Positions 38,969 through 48,612 of a stretch of 64,000 nucleotides of DNA are shown here, piece after piece. Source of the stretch: Pseudomonas abieticivorans (GTDB lineage Bacteria > Pseudomonadota > Gammaproteobacteria > Pseudomonadales > Pseudomonadaceae); contig NZ_CP094975.1 in NCBI RefSeq assembly GCF_023509015.1, positions 627,501-691,500 on the forward strand, read 5' to 3'. Position numbers and translations under genes: made by a program. The number at the start of each line of letters is the position of its first letter. Position 1 is the stretch's first letter. The notes beneath the pieces are model-generated. The model was given only the letters and a program-made list of their open reading frames with translations. It was not told the origin of the DNA and did no database searches.

Positions 38969-39646
38969 ATGAGTCGCGCGCTGGTCATCGAAGATGACGA
39001 AGTCACCGCCCAGGCCATCATGGCCGAACTGACTGGCCATGGGTTTGCCGTGCAGTGGGCGGCCAATGGCCGTGATGGCCTGGCCCTGGCGATTGCCGGC
39101 GGCCACGACGCCATTACCCTTGACCGCATGCTGCCCGACTTCGACGGCCTGACCATCGTCAGCACCCTGCGCAGCCTGGGCATCCAGACCCCAGTGTTGA
39201 TGATCAGTGCCCTGTCGGACGTGGACGAGCGGGTGCGCGGCCTGCGTGCAGGTGGCGACGACTACCTGACCAAACCCTTTTCCACGGTGGAGATGATCGC
39301 CCGCCTGGAAGTGCTGCTGCGCCGCCCAGGTGCCGACAGCCAGGGCCACCACTTGAGCTACGGCGACCTGAAGCTGGACCTGATCGAGCACCGCCTGACC
39401 CGCGAAGGCGAGCCCATCAGCCTGTTGCCCACCGAATTCAAGCTGCTCACCTATTTCATGCGCAACGCCGGCCAACTGGTCACCCGCACCATGCTGTTCC
39501 AAGAGGTATGGGGCTACCACTTCGACCCCGGCACCAACATCATTGACGTGCACATCGGCCGCCTGCGCAAGAAAATCGAAGGCCAGGCCTCGCCGTTCAT
39601 ACAAACCGTGCGCGGTTCAGGGTACGTGCTTGTCGAAACGATCTGA
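38969..39646 (+). CDS. OmpR/PhoB-family response regulator
   Basis: 225 residues: a receiver domain (1-120) with the acidic pocket E8-D9-D10, phospho-acceptor D52 (TLDRMLPD) and the conserved lysine in LTKPFS; and a winged-helix DNA-binding domain (about 125-222) with the typical RLRKKIE and VRGSGYVL ends. It overlaps the start of the kinase gene and forms a two-component pair with it. The related sites upstream of this operon, msrB and the PBP5-like gene suggest those are its targets. It resembles heavy-metal or oxidant-type regulators (CopR/CzcR/HprR class), but the signal cannot be read from sequence. Confidence 0.93.
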   Translation: MSRALVIEDDEVTAQAIMAELTGHGFAVQWAANGRDGLALAIAGGHDAITLDRMLPDFDGLTIVSTLRSLGIQTPVLMISALSDVDERVRGLRAGGDDYLTKPFSTVEMIARLEVLLRRPGADSQGHHLSYGDLKLDLIEHRLTREGEPISLLPTEFKLLTYFMRNAGQLVTRTMLFQEVWGYHFDPGTNIIDVHIGRLRKKIEGQASPFIQTVRGSGYVLVETI

Positions 39647-41036
39647 ACACTGGCGCTCGTCCAACAGCCGCTTGATCGGCCTTTACGCCCTGTTTTTCGT
39701 GGCCTGGGGCGCAGTGTTCACCGGCGTGCTGTACTGCGAAATCTCGCGTTACCTGGGCACGGTGGCCGACCGCACGCTGATGCAGCGCGCCCACTACTAC
39801 CGCAAGGTCGACGACGCACACCTGGAAAGCGAACTGGCCAGCAGCGAGGCCTATTCCATACCGGGCATCGACGCCTATGGCCTGTTCGATGCCGATGGCA
39901 CCCACGTCGCCGGCGACCTGCTCAAGCTACGCGCCAGCCTGCCGGACGACGGCCGGGTGCATTACCTTGAGCGCGGCCTGCGCATCCGTACCCCCAGCGA
40001 GCACACGCGCAGCAGCCATGTATTGCTGCAACACCGCCCGGACGGGCGCATCCTGATCCTGGCCCGCGACGGCGGCTCCATTTCCGCGGTGGGCGGGATC
40101 ATTGAGCAGGCGTTGTTCTGGGGCCTTTCACTCACGCTGATCCCCGGGCTGATCGGCTGGCGGCTGATGCGCCGGCAACCGCTGCGGCGGGTCAAGCGCT
40201 TGCAGCGTTGCACCGAAAGCATTGTCTCGGGCAACCTGGGCGAACGCCTGCCGCTGTCCAACCGCCGTGACGAGTTGGACATGCTGGCCAATGCGGTGAA
40301 TATCATGCTCGGCCATATCGAGCAGTTGATGCATGACGTCAAGGGCGTGTGCGACGGCATCGCCCATGACCTGCGCACGCCGCTGACCCGCCTGCGCGCG
40401 CACCTTAACCAGTTGCAGCAACTGCCCATCGACGAGGCCCACGCCGTGACCGTGAACCTGGCCCTGGAGGAAAGCGAGTCGATCATGGCGCGGTTCCAGG
40501 GCCTGCTGCGTATCTCGGAACTGGAAGACACGCGCCGGCGTTCGGCCTTCCAGGCGTTCGACCCGGCACTGCTGCTGCACCAGGCCCATGAGTTCTACGA
40601 GCCGTTGGCCCAGGAGCGCGAGCAAACCTTGAGCCTGGAGTTGCCGGCGCCCCTGCCGCTGTTGAACGGCGACGTGGCGCTGTTGTTCGAAGCCCTGGTG
40701 AACCTGTTGGACAACGCGATCAAGTTCACCCCGCCAGGCGGTGCGATCCTGATGCGCGGGGTTCGGAGCGAAGGCGGCCTGGGCATCGAAATCATCGACA
40801 GCGGCCCCGGCATCCCGGAGGCGGAGCGCGACAACGTCACCCGCAGGCTGTACCGCGGCGATACCACGCGCCAGGAGCCGGGCCACGGCCTGGGCCTGTC
40901 ACTGGTGGCGGCGGTGGTGCGCCTGCACGGTTTTACCCTGCAGATTCGTGGCCGCGTGCAGGGCCCAGGCACTCGGGTGTGCATCCTGTGCCCCTTGCCC
41001 ACTGCCGGCATGAAAAATCACCAAGTCATTGATTAA
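39630..41036 (+). CDS. Membrane sensor histidine kinase
   Basis: About 468 residues. A first membrane helix (LIGLYALFFVAWGAVFTG, about residues 15-35), a periplasmic sensor of about 130 residues, a second helix ending GLIGWRLMRRQ, a HAMP linker, a HisKA domain with the phospho-histidine in GIAHDLRTPL, and an ATPase domain with N box NLLDNAIKF, G1 box DSGPGIP and G2 box GHGLGLSL. There is no ATG at the right place. The frame enters from inside the regulator gene, and the TTG at the given start (LSKRSEHWRSS) gives a normal N-terminus, so the start is uncertain. It is translationally coupled to the regulator. Confidence 0.85.
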   Translation: MSKRSEHWRSSNSRLIGLYALFFVAWGAVFTGVLYCEISRYLGTVADRTLMQRAHYYRKVDDAHLESELASSEAYSIPGIDAYGLFDADGTHVAGDLLKLRASLPDDGRVHYLERGLRIRTPSEHTRSSHVLLQHRPDGRILILARDGGSISAVGGIIEQALFWGLSLTLIPGLIGWRLMRRQPLRRVKRLQRCTESIVSGNLGERLPLSNRRDELDMLANAVNIMLGHIEQLMHDVKGVCDGIAHDLRTPLTRLRAHLNQLQQLPIDEAHAVTVNLALEESESIMARFQGLLRISELEDTRRRSAFQAFDPALLLHQAHEFYEPLAQEREQTLSLELPAPLPLLNGDVALLFEALVNLLDNAIKFTPPGGAILMRGVRSEGGLGIEIIDSGPGIPEAERDNVTRRLYRGDTTRQEPGHGLGLSLVAAVVRLHGFTLQIRGRVQGPGTRVCILCPLPTAGMKNHQVID

Positions 41037-41048
41037 ATAAAATTTAAT
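41032..41048. promoter_or_regulatory. A/T palindrome upstream of the PBP5-like gene
   Basis: ATTAAAT-AAA-ATTTAAT, perfect 7-bp arms, overlapping the kinase stop codon. It is the best-formed of the three related palindromes. Confidence 0.5.
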
Positions 41049-41122
41049 CTGCCTTCATTTGAGCGGCTGTTGGCCCTCGCCTAACGTGGCGAACCTTTTT
41101 GCTGACCCAAGGCCTGCTGCCA

Positions 41123-42316
41123 GTGAAACACCCGATTTTGCGCCTCACCTTCCTGATTGCCGCAGCCTCGACGGCAACCGCCTGGGCCACACCCATGCCG
41201 ACCTTGACGCCCACCGTCAATACCGCCAGCGTGATGGTGCCCCAGGCCCCGCAACTCAGCGCCAAGGCCTGGGTACTGATGGACGCCGACAGCGGCGCGA
41301 TCATCAGCAGCCAAGACCCCGACGAGCGCCTGCCACCGGCCAGCCTGACCAAGCTTATGACCGTGTACATCGCCACCCGCGATATCCAGGCCGGGCGCCT
41401 GAAGCCCACCGACATGGTCGACGTGAGCTCCAACGCCTGGTCCACCGGCGGCTCGCGGATGTTCCTGGCCGAGCACAGCCGGGTCAGCGTCGACGACTTG
41501 CTGCATGGCATCATCATCGACTCGGGCAACGACTCGGCAGTAGCCTTGGCCGAGCACATCGCCGGCAGCGAAGACGCCTTCGCCCAGATGATGAACGCCA
41601 TGGCGCAAAAGCTGGGCCTTGCCAACAGCCACTTCATGAACCCCACCGGCCTGCCCGTGGACGATCACTATTCTTCGGCCCACGACATGGCGCTGCTGGC
41701 CCGGGCGATCATCCATGATGAAGCCGGCTACTACCCGCTGTATGCCAACAAGTACTTCACCTGGAACAACATTCGCCAGCCCAACCGCAACCTGCTGCTG
41801 TGGCGCGACCCCACCGTGGATGGCCTGAAAACCGGCCACACGGAAGCGGCAGGCTATTGCATGGTGTCCTCGGCGTTGCGTGACCACCAGCGCCTGATTG
41901 CCACGGTGTTCGGGTCCAACAGCATCGAAAACCGCTCCGAAGACTCGCAAAAGCTGTTGACCTACGGCTTCCGCTTCTTCGAAACCCACACCTACGAGCA
42001 AGGCGGCAAGGTGCTGGCCAATGCCCCGTTGTGGAAAGGGGCCAAAGACACCCTGGCAGTCGGCCTGCTCGACAACTTGACCCTGACATTGCCACGCAAG
42101 AGCAACCGCAACGTGCAACCGCGCGCCACGTTCAACAGCCCATTGCAGGCGCCGATTGCCGCCGGCAGCGTGGTGGGCACCTATGACCTGTACGACGGCG
42201 ACCAGAAAATCGCCAGCCGCCCGTTGGTGGCGCTGGAAGATGGCAAGGAAGGCGGCCTTTTCACCCGCCTGTTCGATGATGTGCGGATGTTTTTCCACAA
42301 CCTGTTCGGCGGGTAA
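41123..42316 (+). CDS. D-alanyl-D-alanine carboxypeptidase, PBP5/DacA family
   Basis: 397 residues: signal peptide (about 1-23), transpeptidase-like domain with SLTK (nucleophilic serine), SGN and KTG motifs, a PBP5 C-terminal beta domain, and a short amphipathic end (RLFDDVRMFFHNLF) that would anchor it to the inner membrane from the periplasm. It trims the terminal D-Ala of peptidoglycan stem peptides. The GTG start (VKHPILRL) was preferred because it leads straight into the signal peptide; a TTG 24 bases upstream is also in frame. Being downstream of a two-component system, it is probably an inducible paralogue rather than the main PBP5. Confidence 0.9.
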   Translation: MKHPILRLTFLIAAASTATAWATPMPTLTPTVNTASVMVPQAPQLSAKAWVLMDADSGAIISSQDPDERLPPASLTKLMTVYIATRDIQAGRLKPTDMVDVSSNAWSTGGSRMFLAEHSRVSVDDLLHGIIIDSGNDSAVALAEHIAGSEDAFAQMMNAMAQKLGLANSHFMNPTGLPVDDHYSSAHDMALLARAIIHDEAGYYPLYANKYFTWNNIRQPNRNLLLWRDPTVDGLKTGHTEAAGYCMVSSALRDHQRLIATVFGSNSIENRSEDSQKLLTYGFRFFETHTYEQGGKVLANAPLWKGAKDTLAVGLLDNLTLTLPRKSNRNVQPRATFNSPLQAPIAAGSVVGTYDLYDGDQKIASRPLVALEDGKEGGLFTRLFDDVRMFFHNLFGG

Positions 42317-42331
42317 TGGGTGGGAGCCTGC

Positions 42332-42373
42332 CTTGCCAGCGATAGGGCCCTTGAACACGCCATCGCTGGCAAG
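42332..42373. terminator. Hairpin after the PBP5-like gene
   Basis: Arms CTTGCCAGCGAT and ATCGCTGGCAAG (12 bp) flank an 18-base loop, 16 bases after the stop codon. The arms are also a common Pseudomonas repeat. Confidence 0.6.
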
Positions 42374-42466
42374 CCATGCTGCCACAACGGCATCGACAAT
42401 TCGCGGAACACTTGGGGCCACCTTGGGGTCACACCCACAGACCATCAGAAACCCAGGAGCTTTACG

Positions 42467-42781
42467 ATGAAGATCAAATCACTCATTGCCTGCACTGCTC
42501 TGCTCGGTTGCCTGAGTGGCGCCAGCCTGGCTGCCTACGCCGAGGACAACGCCGCGCAAAGCGTGCAGATCCCGGAATCGGACAGCGGCAGCTTCAAGAA
42601 GGGCGACAAACTGCCCGATCACTTCCGCCGGCCGGACGTCGTGATGCAAGACAAGGATTGGAAAAAGGCCGGCCTGCCCGCGCCCAAGGCCCAAGCCGAA
42701 TGGGTCCACATCAACGATAAATACGTGATGGTGTCGGTGGTCAATAGCGTGGTGATCGATATCGTGCCAGTAAAAAAATAG
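42467..42781 (+). CDS. Small RcnB-like periplasmic protein
   Basis: 104 residues with a signal peptide (MKIKSLIACTALLGCLSG, cleavage near AYAED). The mature part has the RcnB-family pattern: FKKGDKLPDHFRR, DWKKAGLPAP, then WVHINDKYVMVS with a short hydrophobic end. E. coli RcnB is a periplasmic protein affecting Ni/Co balance; many homologues have unknown roles. AGGAG lies eight bases before the ATG. A metal-related or envelope-stress role is only inferred from family and neighbours. Confidence 0.75.
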   Translation: MKIKSLIACTALLGCLSGASLAAYAEDNAAQSVQIPESDSGSFKKGDKLPDHFRRPDVVMQDKDWKKAGLPAPKAQAEWVHINDKYVMVSVVNSVVIDIVPVKK

Positions 42782-42785
42782 CCGG

Positions 42786-42812
42786 CAAAGTGGGGCATAT
42801 GCCCCGGCTTTG
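42786..42812. terminator. Hairpin after the RcnB-like gene
   Basis: CAAAG...CTTTG flank the perfect palindrome GGGGCATATGCCCC. It lies between this gene and the convergent glycine-rich gene; a second ATATGCCCC follows closely. Confidence 0.55.
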
Positions 42813-42871
42813 GTGGGGGATATGCCCCGTTAGTGCGGGGTTCACGCTTGATCAGCGCTGGGTGTAAAAGC

Positions 42872-43447
42872 CTAAGTGCGGCTGTCATCTCCCGGTTCCG
42901 CATGATTGCCGCGATCGTCTCCGATCTGTCCGGCAGCATGCACGCCGTGGTCATCGCCCACCTCGCCATTGGCATGCACGCCATGATCGTCGCCCACCTC
43001 GCCATTGGCGTGCACACCATGATCGTCGCCGGCTTGCGCATGGTTGCCGTGGTCATCACCGGCCTCGGCATGGTTGCCTTGATGCCCGGCATCATGGCCT
43101 GCCGCGTGGTCACCGGCGTGGTCGCCGCCATGGCCGCTGCTGGCACCGCCACCGTGGCTACCACCGCCGCCACTGCCGCCACCGCCATTGCCACCACCAC
43201 CGCCTGAGCCGCTACCGGCTCCGCCACCACCACTGCTACCGCCACCTCCGTGCCCGCCGCCTCCGCTGCCACTGCCTCCCCCGCCGCCGCTCCCGCCACT
43301 ACCACCGCTGCCTCCATGCCCGCCACTGCCACTGCCGTCCTTGGCGTAGGCACTGGATGCGCCCGGTACACCTGCAGGAATCAATACAATGGAGGCAGAC
43401 AACACCGCCCCCATCGCCACGGTCAGTAAAAGTTGTTTTGCGAACAT
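42872..43447 (-). CDS. Secreted glycine-rich protein with His/Asp repeat tail
   Basis: 191 residues, no family recognised. A signal peptide (MFAKQLLLTVAMG..., about 30 residues) leads to a long Gly/Ser stretch with scattered His, then about 80 residues of short repeats. The clearest is GDDHGVHANGEV, encoded by a 36-base tandem unit, with variants such as GDDHGNHAQA. The density of His and Asp suggests metal binding at the surface or in the periplasm, but this is inference from composition. GGAGG precedes the ATG by five bases, supporting a real gene. It is divergent from the glutaminase gene. Confidence 0.65.
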   Translation of the reverse strand: MFAKQLLLTVAMGAVLSASIVLIPAGVPGASSAYAKDGSGSGGHGGSGGSGGSGGGGGSGSGGGGHGGGGSSGGGGAGSGSGGGGGNGGGGSGGGGSHGGGASSGHGGDHAGDHAAGHDAGHQGNHAEAGDDHGNHAQAGDDHGVHANGEVGDDHGVHANGEVGDDHGVHAAGQIGDDRGNHAEPGDDSRT

Positions 43448-43579
43448 AATCACCTCCACGTTGACGCGTTTGGTCTTGATGACCACAGGGGGTGATTGCA
43501 AGGCCAGTGCCAGTACACTGTGATGCGCGACGAAGCAGCGGCGTCTAGCTATCCGTCACCCAGAGAACGAGCCCTACGC

Positions 43580-44488
43580 ATGCAAGCGCTGTTGAATGAG
43601 ATTCTCGACGAAGTTCGCCCTTTGATCGGCCAAGGCAAAGTGGCCGACTACATCCCCGCGCTGGCCGACGTACCGGCGCAGCAACTGGGGATCGCGGTGT
43701 ATGGCAATGACGGCGCCTACCATTGCGCAGGCGATGCCCACACGCCGTTTTCAGTACAGAGCATTTCCAAGGTGTTCAGCCTGGTGCAGGCCATCGGGCA
43801 TTCCGGTGAAGCCATCTGGGAGCGCCTGGGCCACGAGCCGTCCGGGCAGCCATTCAACTCGCTGGTGCAACTGGAGTTCGAGCGCGGCCGCCCGCGCAAC
43901 CCGTTCATCAATGCCGGTGCCCTGGTGATCTGCGACATCAACCAGTCGCGCTTTGCCGCCCCTGCGCTGTCGATGCGTGACTTCGTGCGGCGCCTGTCCG
44001 GCAACCCTCACGTGCTGGTGGAGAGCCGCGTCGCCGAGTCCGAATACCAGCACCGCGCGCGCAACGCCGCCATGGCCTACCTGATGCAGTCGTTCGGCAA
44101 CTTCCACAATGAAGTCGAAGCCGTGCTGCGCAACTACTTCAGCCACTGCGCGTTGCAAATGAACTGCCTGGACCTGGCCCGGGCCTTCTGCTTCCTGGCC
44201 AACGACGGCTTCTGCAAACACAGCGGCGAACAGATCCTCACCCGCCGGCAAACCCAGCAAGTGAACTCGATCATGGCCACCAGCGGTTTGTACGACGAAG
44301 CCGGCAACTTCGCCTACCGCGTCGGCCTGCCCGGCAAGAGCGGCGTGGGCGGCGGTATCGTCGCGGTAGTGCCGGGGCAGTTCACGGTGTGCGTGTGGTC
44401 GCCGGAGCTTAATGCGGCCGGTAATTCGCTGGCGGGGATGGCGGCGTTGGAGTTGTTGAGCCAGCGGATTGGGTGGTCGGTGTTTTAA
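43580..44488 (+). CDS. glsA: Glutaminase (GlsA family)
   Basis: 302 residues, the normal length for the serine-dependent glutaminase family, which hydrolyses L-glutamine to glutamate and ammonia. Family hallmarks: [12 protein letters not shown] near the start, the catalytic Ser-x-x-Lys in [19 protein letters not shown], and the C-terminal GKSGVGGGI. The frame is open for 28 further codons upstream with an ATG at 43523, but the start used gives the family N-terminus ([12 protein letters not shown]). It is probably cytoplasmic, as no signal peptide is seen. Confidence 0.93.
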   Translation: MQALLNEILDEVRPLIGQGKVADYIPALADVPAQQLGIAVYGNDGAYHCAGDAHTPFSVQSISKVFSLVQAIGHSGEAIWERLGHEPSGQPFNSLVQLEFERGRPRNPFINAGALVICDINQSRFAAPALSMRDFVRRLSGNPHVLVESRVAESEYQHRARNAAMAYLMQSFGNFHNEVEAVLRNYFSHCALQMNCLDLARAFCFLANDGFCKHSGEQILTRRQTQQVNSIMATSGLYDEAGNFAYRVGLPGKSGVGGGIVAVVPGQFTVCVWSPELNAAGNSLAGMAALELLSQRIGWSVF

Positions 44489-44578
44489 ACCTGCCCTGCT
44501 CCTGAGTATTCATTCAAGAAGGCAAATCGCCAGCCGATGCATTGAGCTATCGAACCCCCGGTCCCCTGGAACAGCGCC

Positions 44579-45895
44579 ATGTTCAACAAGCATCTGAAGC
44601 AAGAGTTGTCGGTACTTCGCGAAAAACTGTCGTCTGCCGAGCAGATTGCCCAAGGCTTGGATGATGAGATGCTGGCCATCTACCTGGACCCGCAAGGGCG
44701 TATCGAGTCGGTGAACAGCCTGTTCGAGCGGGAGATGAAATACCGCAGCGAAAACTTGTCGGGGCGCGCGTTCCTGGAACTGGCGCCCGATCATGCGAAA
44801 AACCTGGAGCCCTTTCAACGCTTGAAGGCCGCCCTGGCGCGCGGCGAGCATTTCAGTGGCACCGTGCGCGTGAGCCGGGGCGATGGGCAGGAGGCGTGGC
44901 TGCGGGCGATCCTGCACCCGGTCAAGTCCAGCGACGGGCGCTTGATGCGCTTCTCGCTGTACGCCGACGACCTGACCCGCACCATCGAAAGCTCTCGTGA
45001 GCATGAAAGCCTGATCAAGGCCTTGTTGCGTTCCACGGCCGTGATCGAATTCAGCCTGGACGGCGAGATCCTTGCCGCCAACGAGCGCTTCCTGCAGGCC
45101 ACCGGCTACACCCTGGAGCAAGTGCGCGGCAAGCACCACCGGATGTTCTGCGAACCGGACACCTACAACTCCCAGGCGTACCAGGATTTCTGGAACCGCC
45201 TGCGCCGTGGCGAGTTCATTGCCGACCGCTTCAAGCGCGTCGACCGCCACGGGCACGTGGTGTGGCTGGAGGCCTCTTACAACCCGGTAATGGACGCCCA
45301 TGACAAGCTCTACAAGGTGGTGAAGTTTGCCACCGTGATCACCGAGCAGGTCAACCGTGACCTGGCCGTGGCCGATGCGGCCAACATTGCCTACAGCACT
45401 TCGCAGCAAACCGACAGCACCGCGCAAAAAGGCGCGGCCGTGGTACAGCAGACAGTCCAGGTAATGCGTGAGCTGGCCGGCGGCATGCAACAGGCCGTGG
45501 CCGGTATTGAGGCACTGGACAAGCAGTCGCAGTTGATCGGCAGCATCATCAAGACCATCAGCGGCATTGCCGAACAGACCAACCTGTTGGCGCTGAACGC
45601 GGCCATCGAAGCAGCGCGCGCTGGCGAGCAGGGTCGTGGGTTTGCCGTGGTCGCCGATGAAGTCCGGCAACTGGCCTCACGTACCAGCCAGGCCACCGAA
45701 GAGATCACCAACGTGGTCAAGGAAAACCAGCAACTGGCCAGCCAGGCGGTGGGGTTGATGGACAGTGGTAAGCGCCAGGCCGACCAGGGGCTGGCCTTGG
45801 CCGGGGAAGCGGGGGCGGTGATCATCGAAATTCAGGATGAGGCCAAGCGGGTGGTGAGCGCGGTGGAGCAGTTTGCCAGCCAGTTGAGTCATTGA
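44579..45895 (+). CDS. bdlA: Soluble PAS-PAS methyl-accepting chemotaxis-type protein, BdlA-like
   Basis: 438 residues without membrane helices. Two PAS domains (about 25-135 and 145-260) are followed by a short MCP signalling domain (about 270-438) with the hairpin tip [32 protein letters not shown] (cited here only by its core, residues near 340-370). PAS-PAS-MCP of this size is the layout of P. aeruginosa BdlA, a biofilm-dispersion regulator; the Aer2/McpS classes differ in domains. The name rests on architecture and second-PAS features ([19 protein letters not shown]), so the function is inferred. It stands alone and ends in a strong terminator. Confidence 0.82.
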   Translation: MFNKHLKQELSVLREKLSSAEQIAQGLDDEMLAIYLDPQGRIESVNSLFEREMKYRSENLSGRAFLELAPDHAKNLEPFQRLKAALARGEHFSGTVRVSRGDGQEAWLRAILHPVKSSDGRLMRFSLYADDLTRTIESSREHESLIKALLRSTAVIEFSLDGEILAANERFLQATGYTLEQVRGKHHRMFCEPDTYNSQAYQDFWNRLRRGEFIADRFKRVDRHGHVVWLEASYNPVMDAHDKLYKVVKFATVITEQVNRDLAVADAANIAYSTSQQTDSTAQKGAAVVQQTVQVMRELAGGMQQAVAGIEALDKQSQLIGSIIKTISGIAEQTNLLALNAAIEAARAGEQGRGFAVVADEVRQLASRTSQATEEITNVVKENQQLASQAVGLMDSGKRQADQGLALAGEAGAVIIEIQDEAKRVVSAVEQFASQLSH

Positions 45896-45901
45896 TTGGG
45901 G

Positions 45902-45962
45902 GCTGCTTGCCCTCACCCCTGACCTCTCCCTCCGGCAAAGGGCTGGGGTGAGGGCAAGCAGC
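45902..45962. terminator. 18-bp hairpin between convergent bdlA and porin genes
   Basis: GCTGCTTGCCCTCACCCC and GGGGTGAGGGCAAGCAGC pair perfectly around 25 bases, directly after the bdlA stop and just before the porin stop. Confidence 0.75.
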
Positions 45963-45971
45963 GCCGCAACC

Positions 45972-47306
45972 TTAGAACCTCCCCCCCAACGGGTACTCAA
46001 CCGCCAAGCGCAGTTGATCGGCATCCAATTCCGCCTGCGCCACATTGCCCCGGTGCACCGCGTGCCTGAGGGTCACGCTCAGGTTTTTTGCCGGGCCTGA
46101 CTGCACCACGTACTTGGCCTGCAGGTCGCGCTCCCAGTGTTTGCCGTCCTTGCCATACCCCAGCCAGGCGTAGCCGCCCTGCGGGTCGGCGTGGCTGCCG
46201 TCGATACCGCGGCCGCGCACGTACAGGGCGCTGAAGGTCAGGCCGGGGATATCGAAGCCGGCCATGTCCAGGTCGTAGCGAGCCTGCCACGAAGCCTCAT
46301 GGGGCGCGTTGAAGTCCGATAGCGCCACGGCGTTGCCCAGGTAGATCGCACCGCGGGTCACGTAGTCGTACGGGGTGTTGCCGTCGATTTTCTGGTAACC
46401 CAGGGTCAGGCTGTGGTCCAGGTAACGGTAGGTGCCCAGCAGGCTCCATGAGGTGTTGTCGATGCTGCCCGACAAGGCCTTGCCCGTATCATCGGTACGG
46501 TACAGGTTCAGGTCCAGGCTCAGGGCTTCGCGCTTGTCCAACGCCCAGGTGTAGGCCGCGCCCACGTACTGCTGGCGCCAGGTGTCTTCATACAATGCGC
46601 TGAACAGGCTGGCGCTCAGGCCCGGCACGCCGGTGTAACGCACCCCTGCCAGGTCGAAGCTGTCGCCTTGCTTACCGTTGGAGTAATTGACCACGAAGCC
46701 CTGGTCGTGGCTGCTGGCGTTGCGGTCGGTGCTTTCGTTGAAATGCCCGCCGTAAAACACCGTGGCTGGCAGTTCGCGGCTGGTCAGCAACCAACCGGTG
46801 GCGGTTTCTGGCAGCAGGCGGCTGTCGGATGAACCGAACACCGGGGTTTTGACCCGCTGCTCGCCGTAGCGCAACTCAGTGGACGAGACACGCATCTTGA
46901 CCAGCGCCCCGCCGCGGCTGAACTCATCCTTTGGGTGGCCATCGTTGTCGATGCCGATCAGCCGCGCCTTGCCGGCGCGCCCACCGCCACTGTCCAACTG
47001 GCGGCCCATATAGGCATGGGCATCGGCGCCGAAACCGACCACGCCGGTGGTGTAGCCCGAGACAAAGTCGGCCATCAGGCCATAAGCCCACTCTTCGGCC
47101 AGGTCACTGCGCTGGGCGCGAGGTTTGTAAGCGTTGCGCGCGCCATTGCTGACGGCGCCGTTGTGGTAATCGCGACGGTCGTACACGGTGCGGTTGAGCA
47201 GGCTCCACTGGCTGCCGGCAGCAAAACCTTCGGCCTTGTCTTGTTCACCGGCCATGGCCAGCAGCGAGTGGCTGCCAAGGGTCAATACCAAGCTGAGTTT
47301 TTTCAC
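45972..47306 (-). CDS. OprD-family outer-membrane porin
   Basis: 444 residues. Signal peptide (VKKLSLVLTLGSHSLLAMAG), then the OprD family start with FAAGSQWSLLNRTVYDRRDY and the conserved EEWAYGLMADFVSGYTTG region (cited in two parts), GFGADAHAY, and the end VEYPLGGRF. These 18-stranded porins take up small carboxylates and amino acids; the substrate cannot be read. The GTG start with AGGA nine bases upstream matches the signal peptide. It lies 57 bases after the DUF1624 gene and may share its transcript. Confidence 0.9.
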   Translation of the reverse strand: MKKLSLVLTLGSHSLLAMAGEQDKAEGFAAGSQWSLLNRTVYDRRDYHNGAVSNGARNAYKPRAQRSDLAEEWAYGLMADFVSGYTTGVVGFGADAHAYMGRQLDSGGGRAGKARLIGIDNDGHPKDEFSRGGALVKMRVSSTELRYGEQRVKTPVFGSSDSRLLPETATGWLLTSRELPATVFYGGHFNESTDRNASSHDQGFVVNYSNGKQGDSFDLAGVRYTGVPGLSASLFSALYEDTWRQQYVGAAYTWALDKREALSLDLNLYRTDDTGKALSGSIDNTSWSLLGTYRYLDHSLTLGYQKIDGNTPYDYVTRGAIYLGNAVALSDFNAPHEASWQARYDLDMAGFDIPGLTFSALYVRGRGIDGSHADPQGGYAWLGYGKDGKHWERDLQAKYVVQSGPAKNLSVTLRHAVHRGNVAQAELDADQLRLAVEYPLGGRF

Positions 47307-47363
47307 GTGTGGTTTCCTAGTGCGGCGCCCTGCCCCAGAGCCGGTCGGGGACAAGGCAGCCTG

Positions 47364-48566
47364 TCAGAGGTACTTGAGCCAGGTGATGTCGCGACGACGC
47401 TGCTTGAGCTCGGCAAACCAGCGCGTGGGGAAGAACAGCGCGGCGCACAGCAACACGCTCCACAGCCAGATCCCGCCCAAGCCGTCGAAACCGTAGTAGG
47501 CCCCCTGGTTGGCGCCCCAGGCGGCCATGGCCAGCAAGTACATGCCCTTGAGCACATAGAGGTGCAGCAGGTAGAAAAACATCGGGGCGCCGCCGTAGAT
47601 CGCCAGCGTCGCAGCCACGCGGCTGTCTTGCAGTTTTTCAAATAGCGCCAGCAGGATCAGGCCCAGGCCGATAGTGGGCATCAGGAACATCAACGACGGC
47701 GGGTATTTCTTCGCGCTCATGAAGCTCATGAACGTGCGCAGGGCATCACCCGTCTGTACCCAGGGCTTTTCGCCGTACACGTTGAGGTAGCGGATGAACA
47801 CGAACGCCACCAGCAGCCCCGCACCCACCTTGAACAACCGCGAGATACGCTCGGCGGGGGCAACGTCTTTGGCGAACCACGGGCCCATGGCCCAGCCCAG
47901 CAGGATCACGCCGATCCACGGCAGCACCGGGTAAGTGGTGCGCGCCCGGGTGAACTCAGTCAGGTCGATGAACGAGCGCTGGTGCAGGATCGACCACGGC
48001 ACGAAGAACGGCGAATCGGCGGTCAGCACGATGCCATCGAACAGGTTGTGCCCGGCGATGATGACCAGGCCCAGGGCAATCAGCCAGCTGCGCTTGAAGT
48101 GCAGCAGGCCGGCCAGCACGATCATGCAGATGCCGATGCACCAGATCACCTGCAACCACAAGGTTTTGGGCGGGAACTCGGCGTTCCAGGCAAAACACAC
48201 GAAGGTGATTTCCAGCAGCACCAGGAACAGCCCGCGCTTGAGCAGGAACACCGAGGTTTGGGCCTTGCTGTGCTTCTGGCTGTAGAGCCACGCCGACAAC
48301 CCGGTCAGCAGAATGAACACGGGTGCACACAGGGTACTGAGCAAACGGGTGAAGAACAGGTCCGGGGTGACCGTCAGCGCATCGATCGGGTCGCTGACCT
48401 GGCGGTGCAGCAAGAAGGTTTCGCGCACGTGGTCGACCAGCATGAACAGCATGACCAAGCCGCGCAGCGCGTCGATGGCCAGCATGCGGGTGTTGGCTTT
48501 TACCGCTGAAGTGGCCAGCGAGGGCGCAATAACGCCTGGCTGGCTCGCCAATCCTGATGGAGTCAT
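47364..48566 (-). CDS. DUF1624 (heparan-alpha-glucosaminide N-acetyltransferase-like) integral membrane protein
   Basis: 400 residues with about ten membrane helices. The N-terminal signature RMLAIDALRGLVMLFMLVDH has the Arg and His expected of membrane acyltransferases of the DUF1624/COG3503 and acyltransferase-3-like group. Its role in Pseudomonas is not known; modification of a surface or periplasmic polymer is a family-based guess. The promoter region carries four GAAACA/GTAACA hexamers. It lies between DUF4198 and OprD genes on the same strand. Confidence 0.85.
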   Translation of the reverse strand: MTPSGLASQPGVIAPSLATSAVKANTRMLAIDALRGLVMLFMLVDHVRETFLLHRQVSDPIDALTVTPDLFFTRLLSTLCAPVFILLTGLSAWLYSQKHSKAQTSVFLLKRGLFLVLLEITFVCFAWNAEFPPKTLWLQVIWCIGICMIVLAGLLHFKRSWLIALGLVIIAGHNLFDGIVLTADSPFFVPWSILHQRSFIDLTEFTRARTTYPVLPWIGVILLGWAMGPWFAKDVAPAERISRLFKVGAGLLVAFVFIRYLNVYGEKPWVQTGDALRTFMSFMSAKKYPPSLMFLMPTIGLGLILLALFEKLQDSRVAATLAIYGGAPMFFYLLHLYVLKGMYLLAMAAWGANQGAYYGFDGLGGIWLWSVLLCAALFFPTRWFAELKQRRRDITWLKYL

Positions 48567-48612
48567 GTTCGAGTACTCACAAAGTAATGAACCAATAAGG
48601 GCAGGAAGTTAA

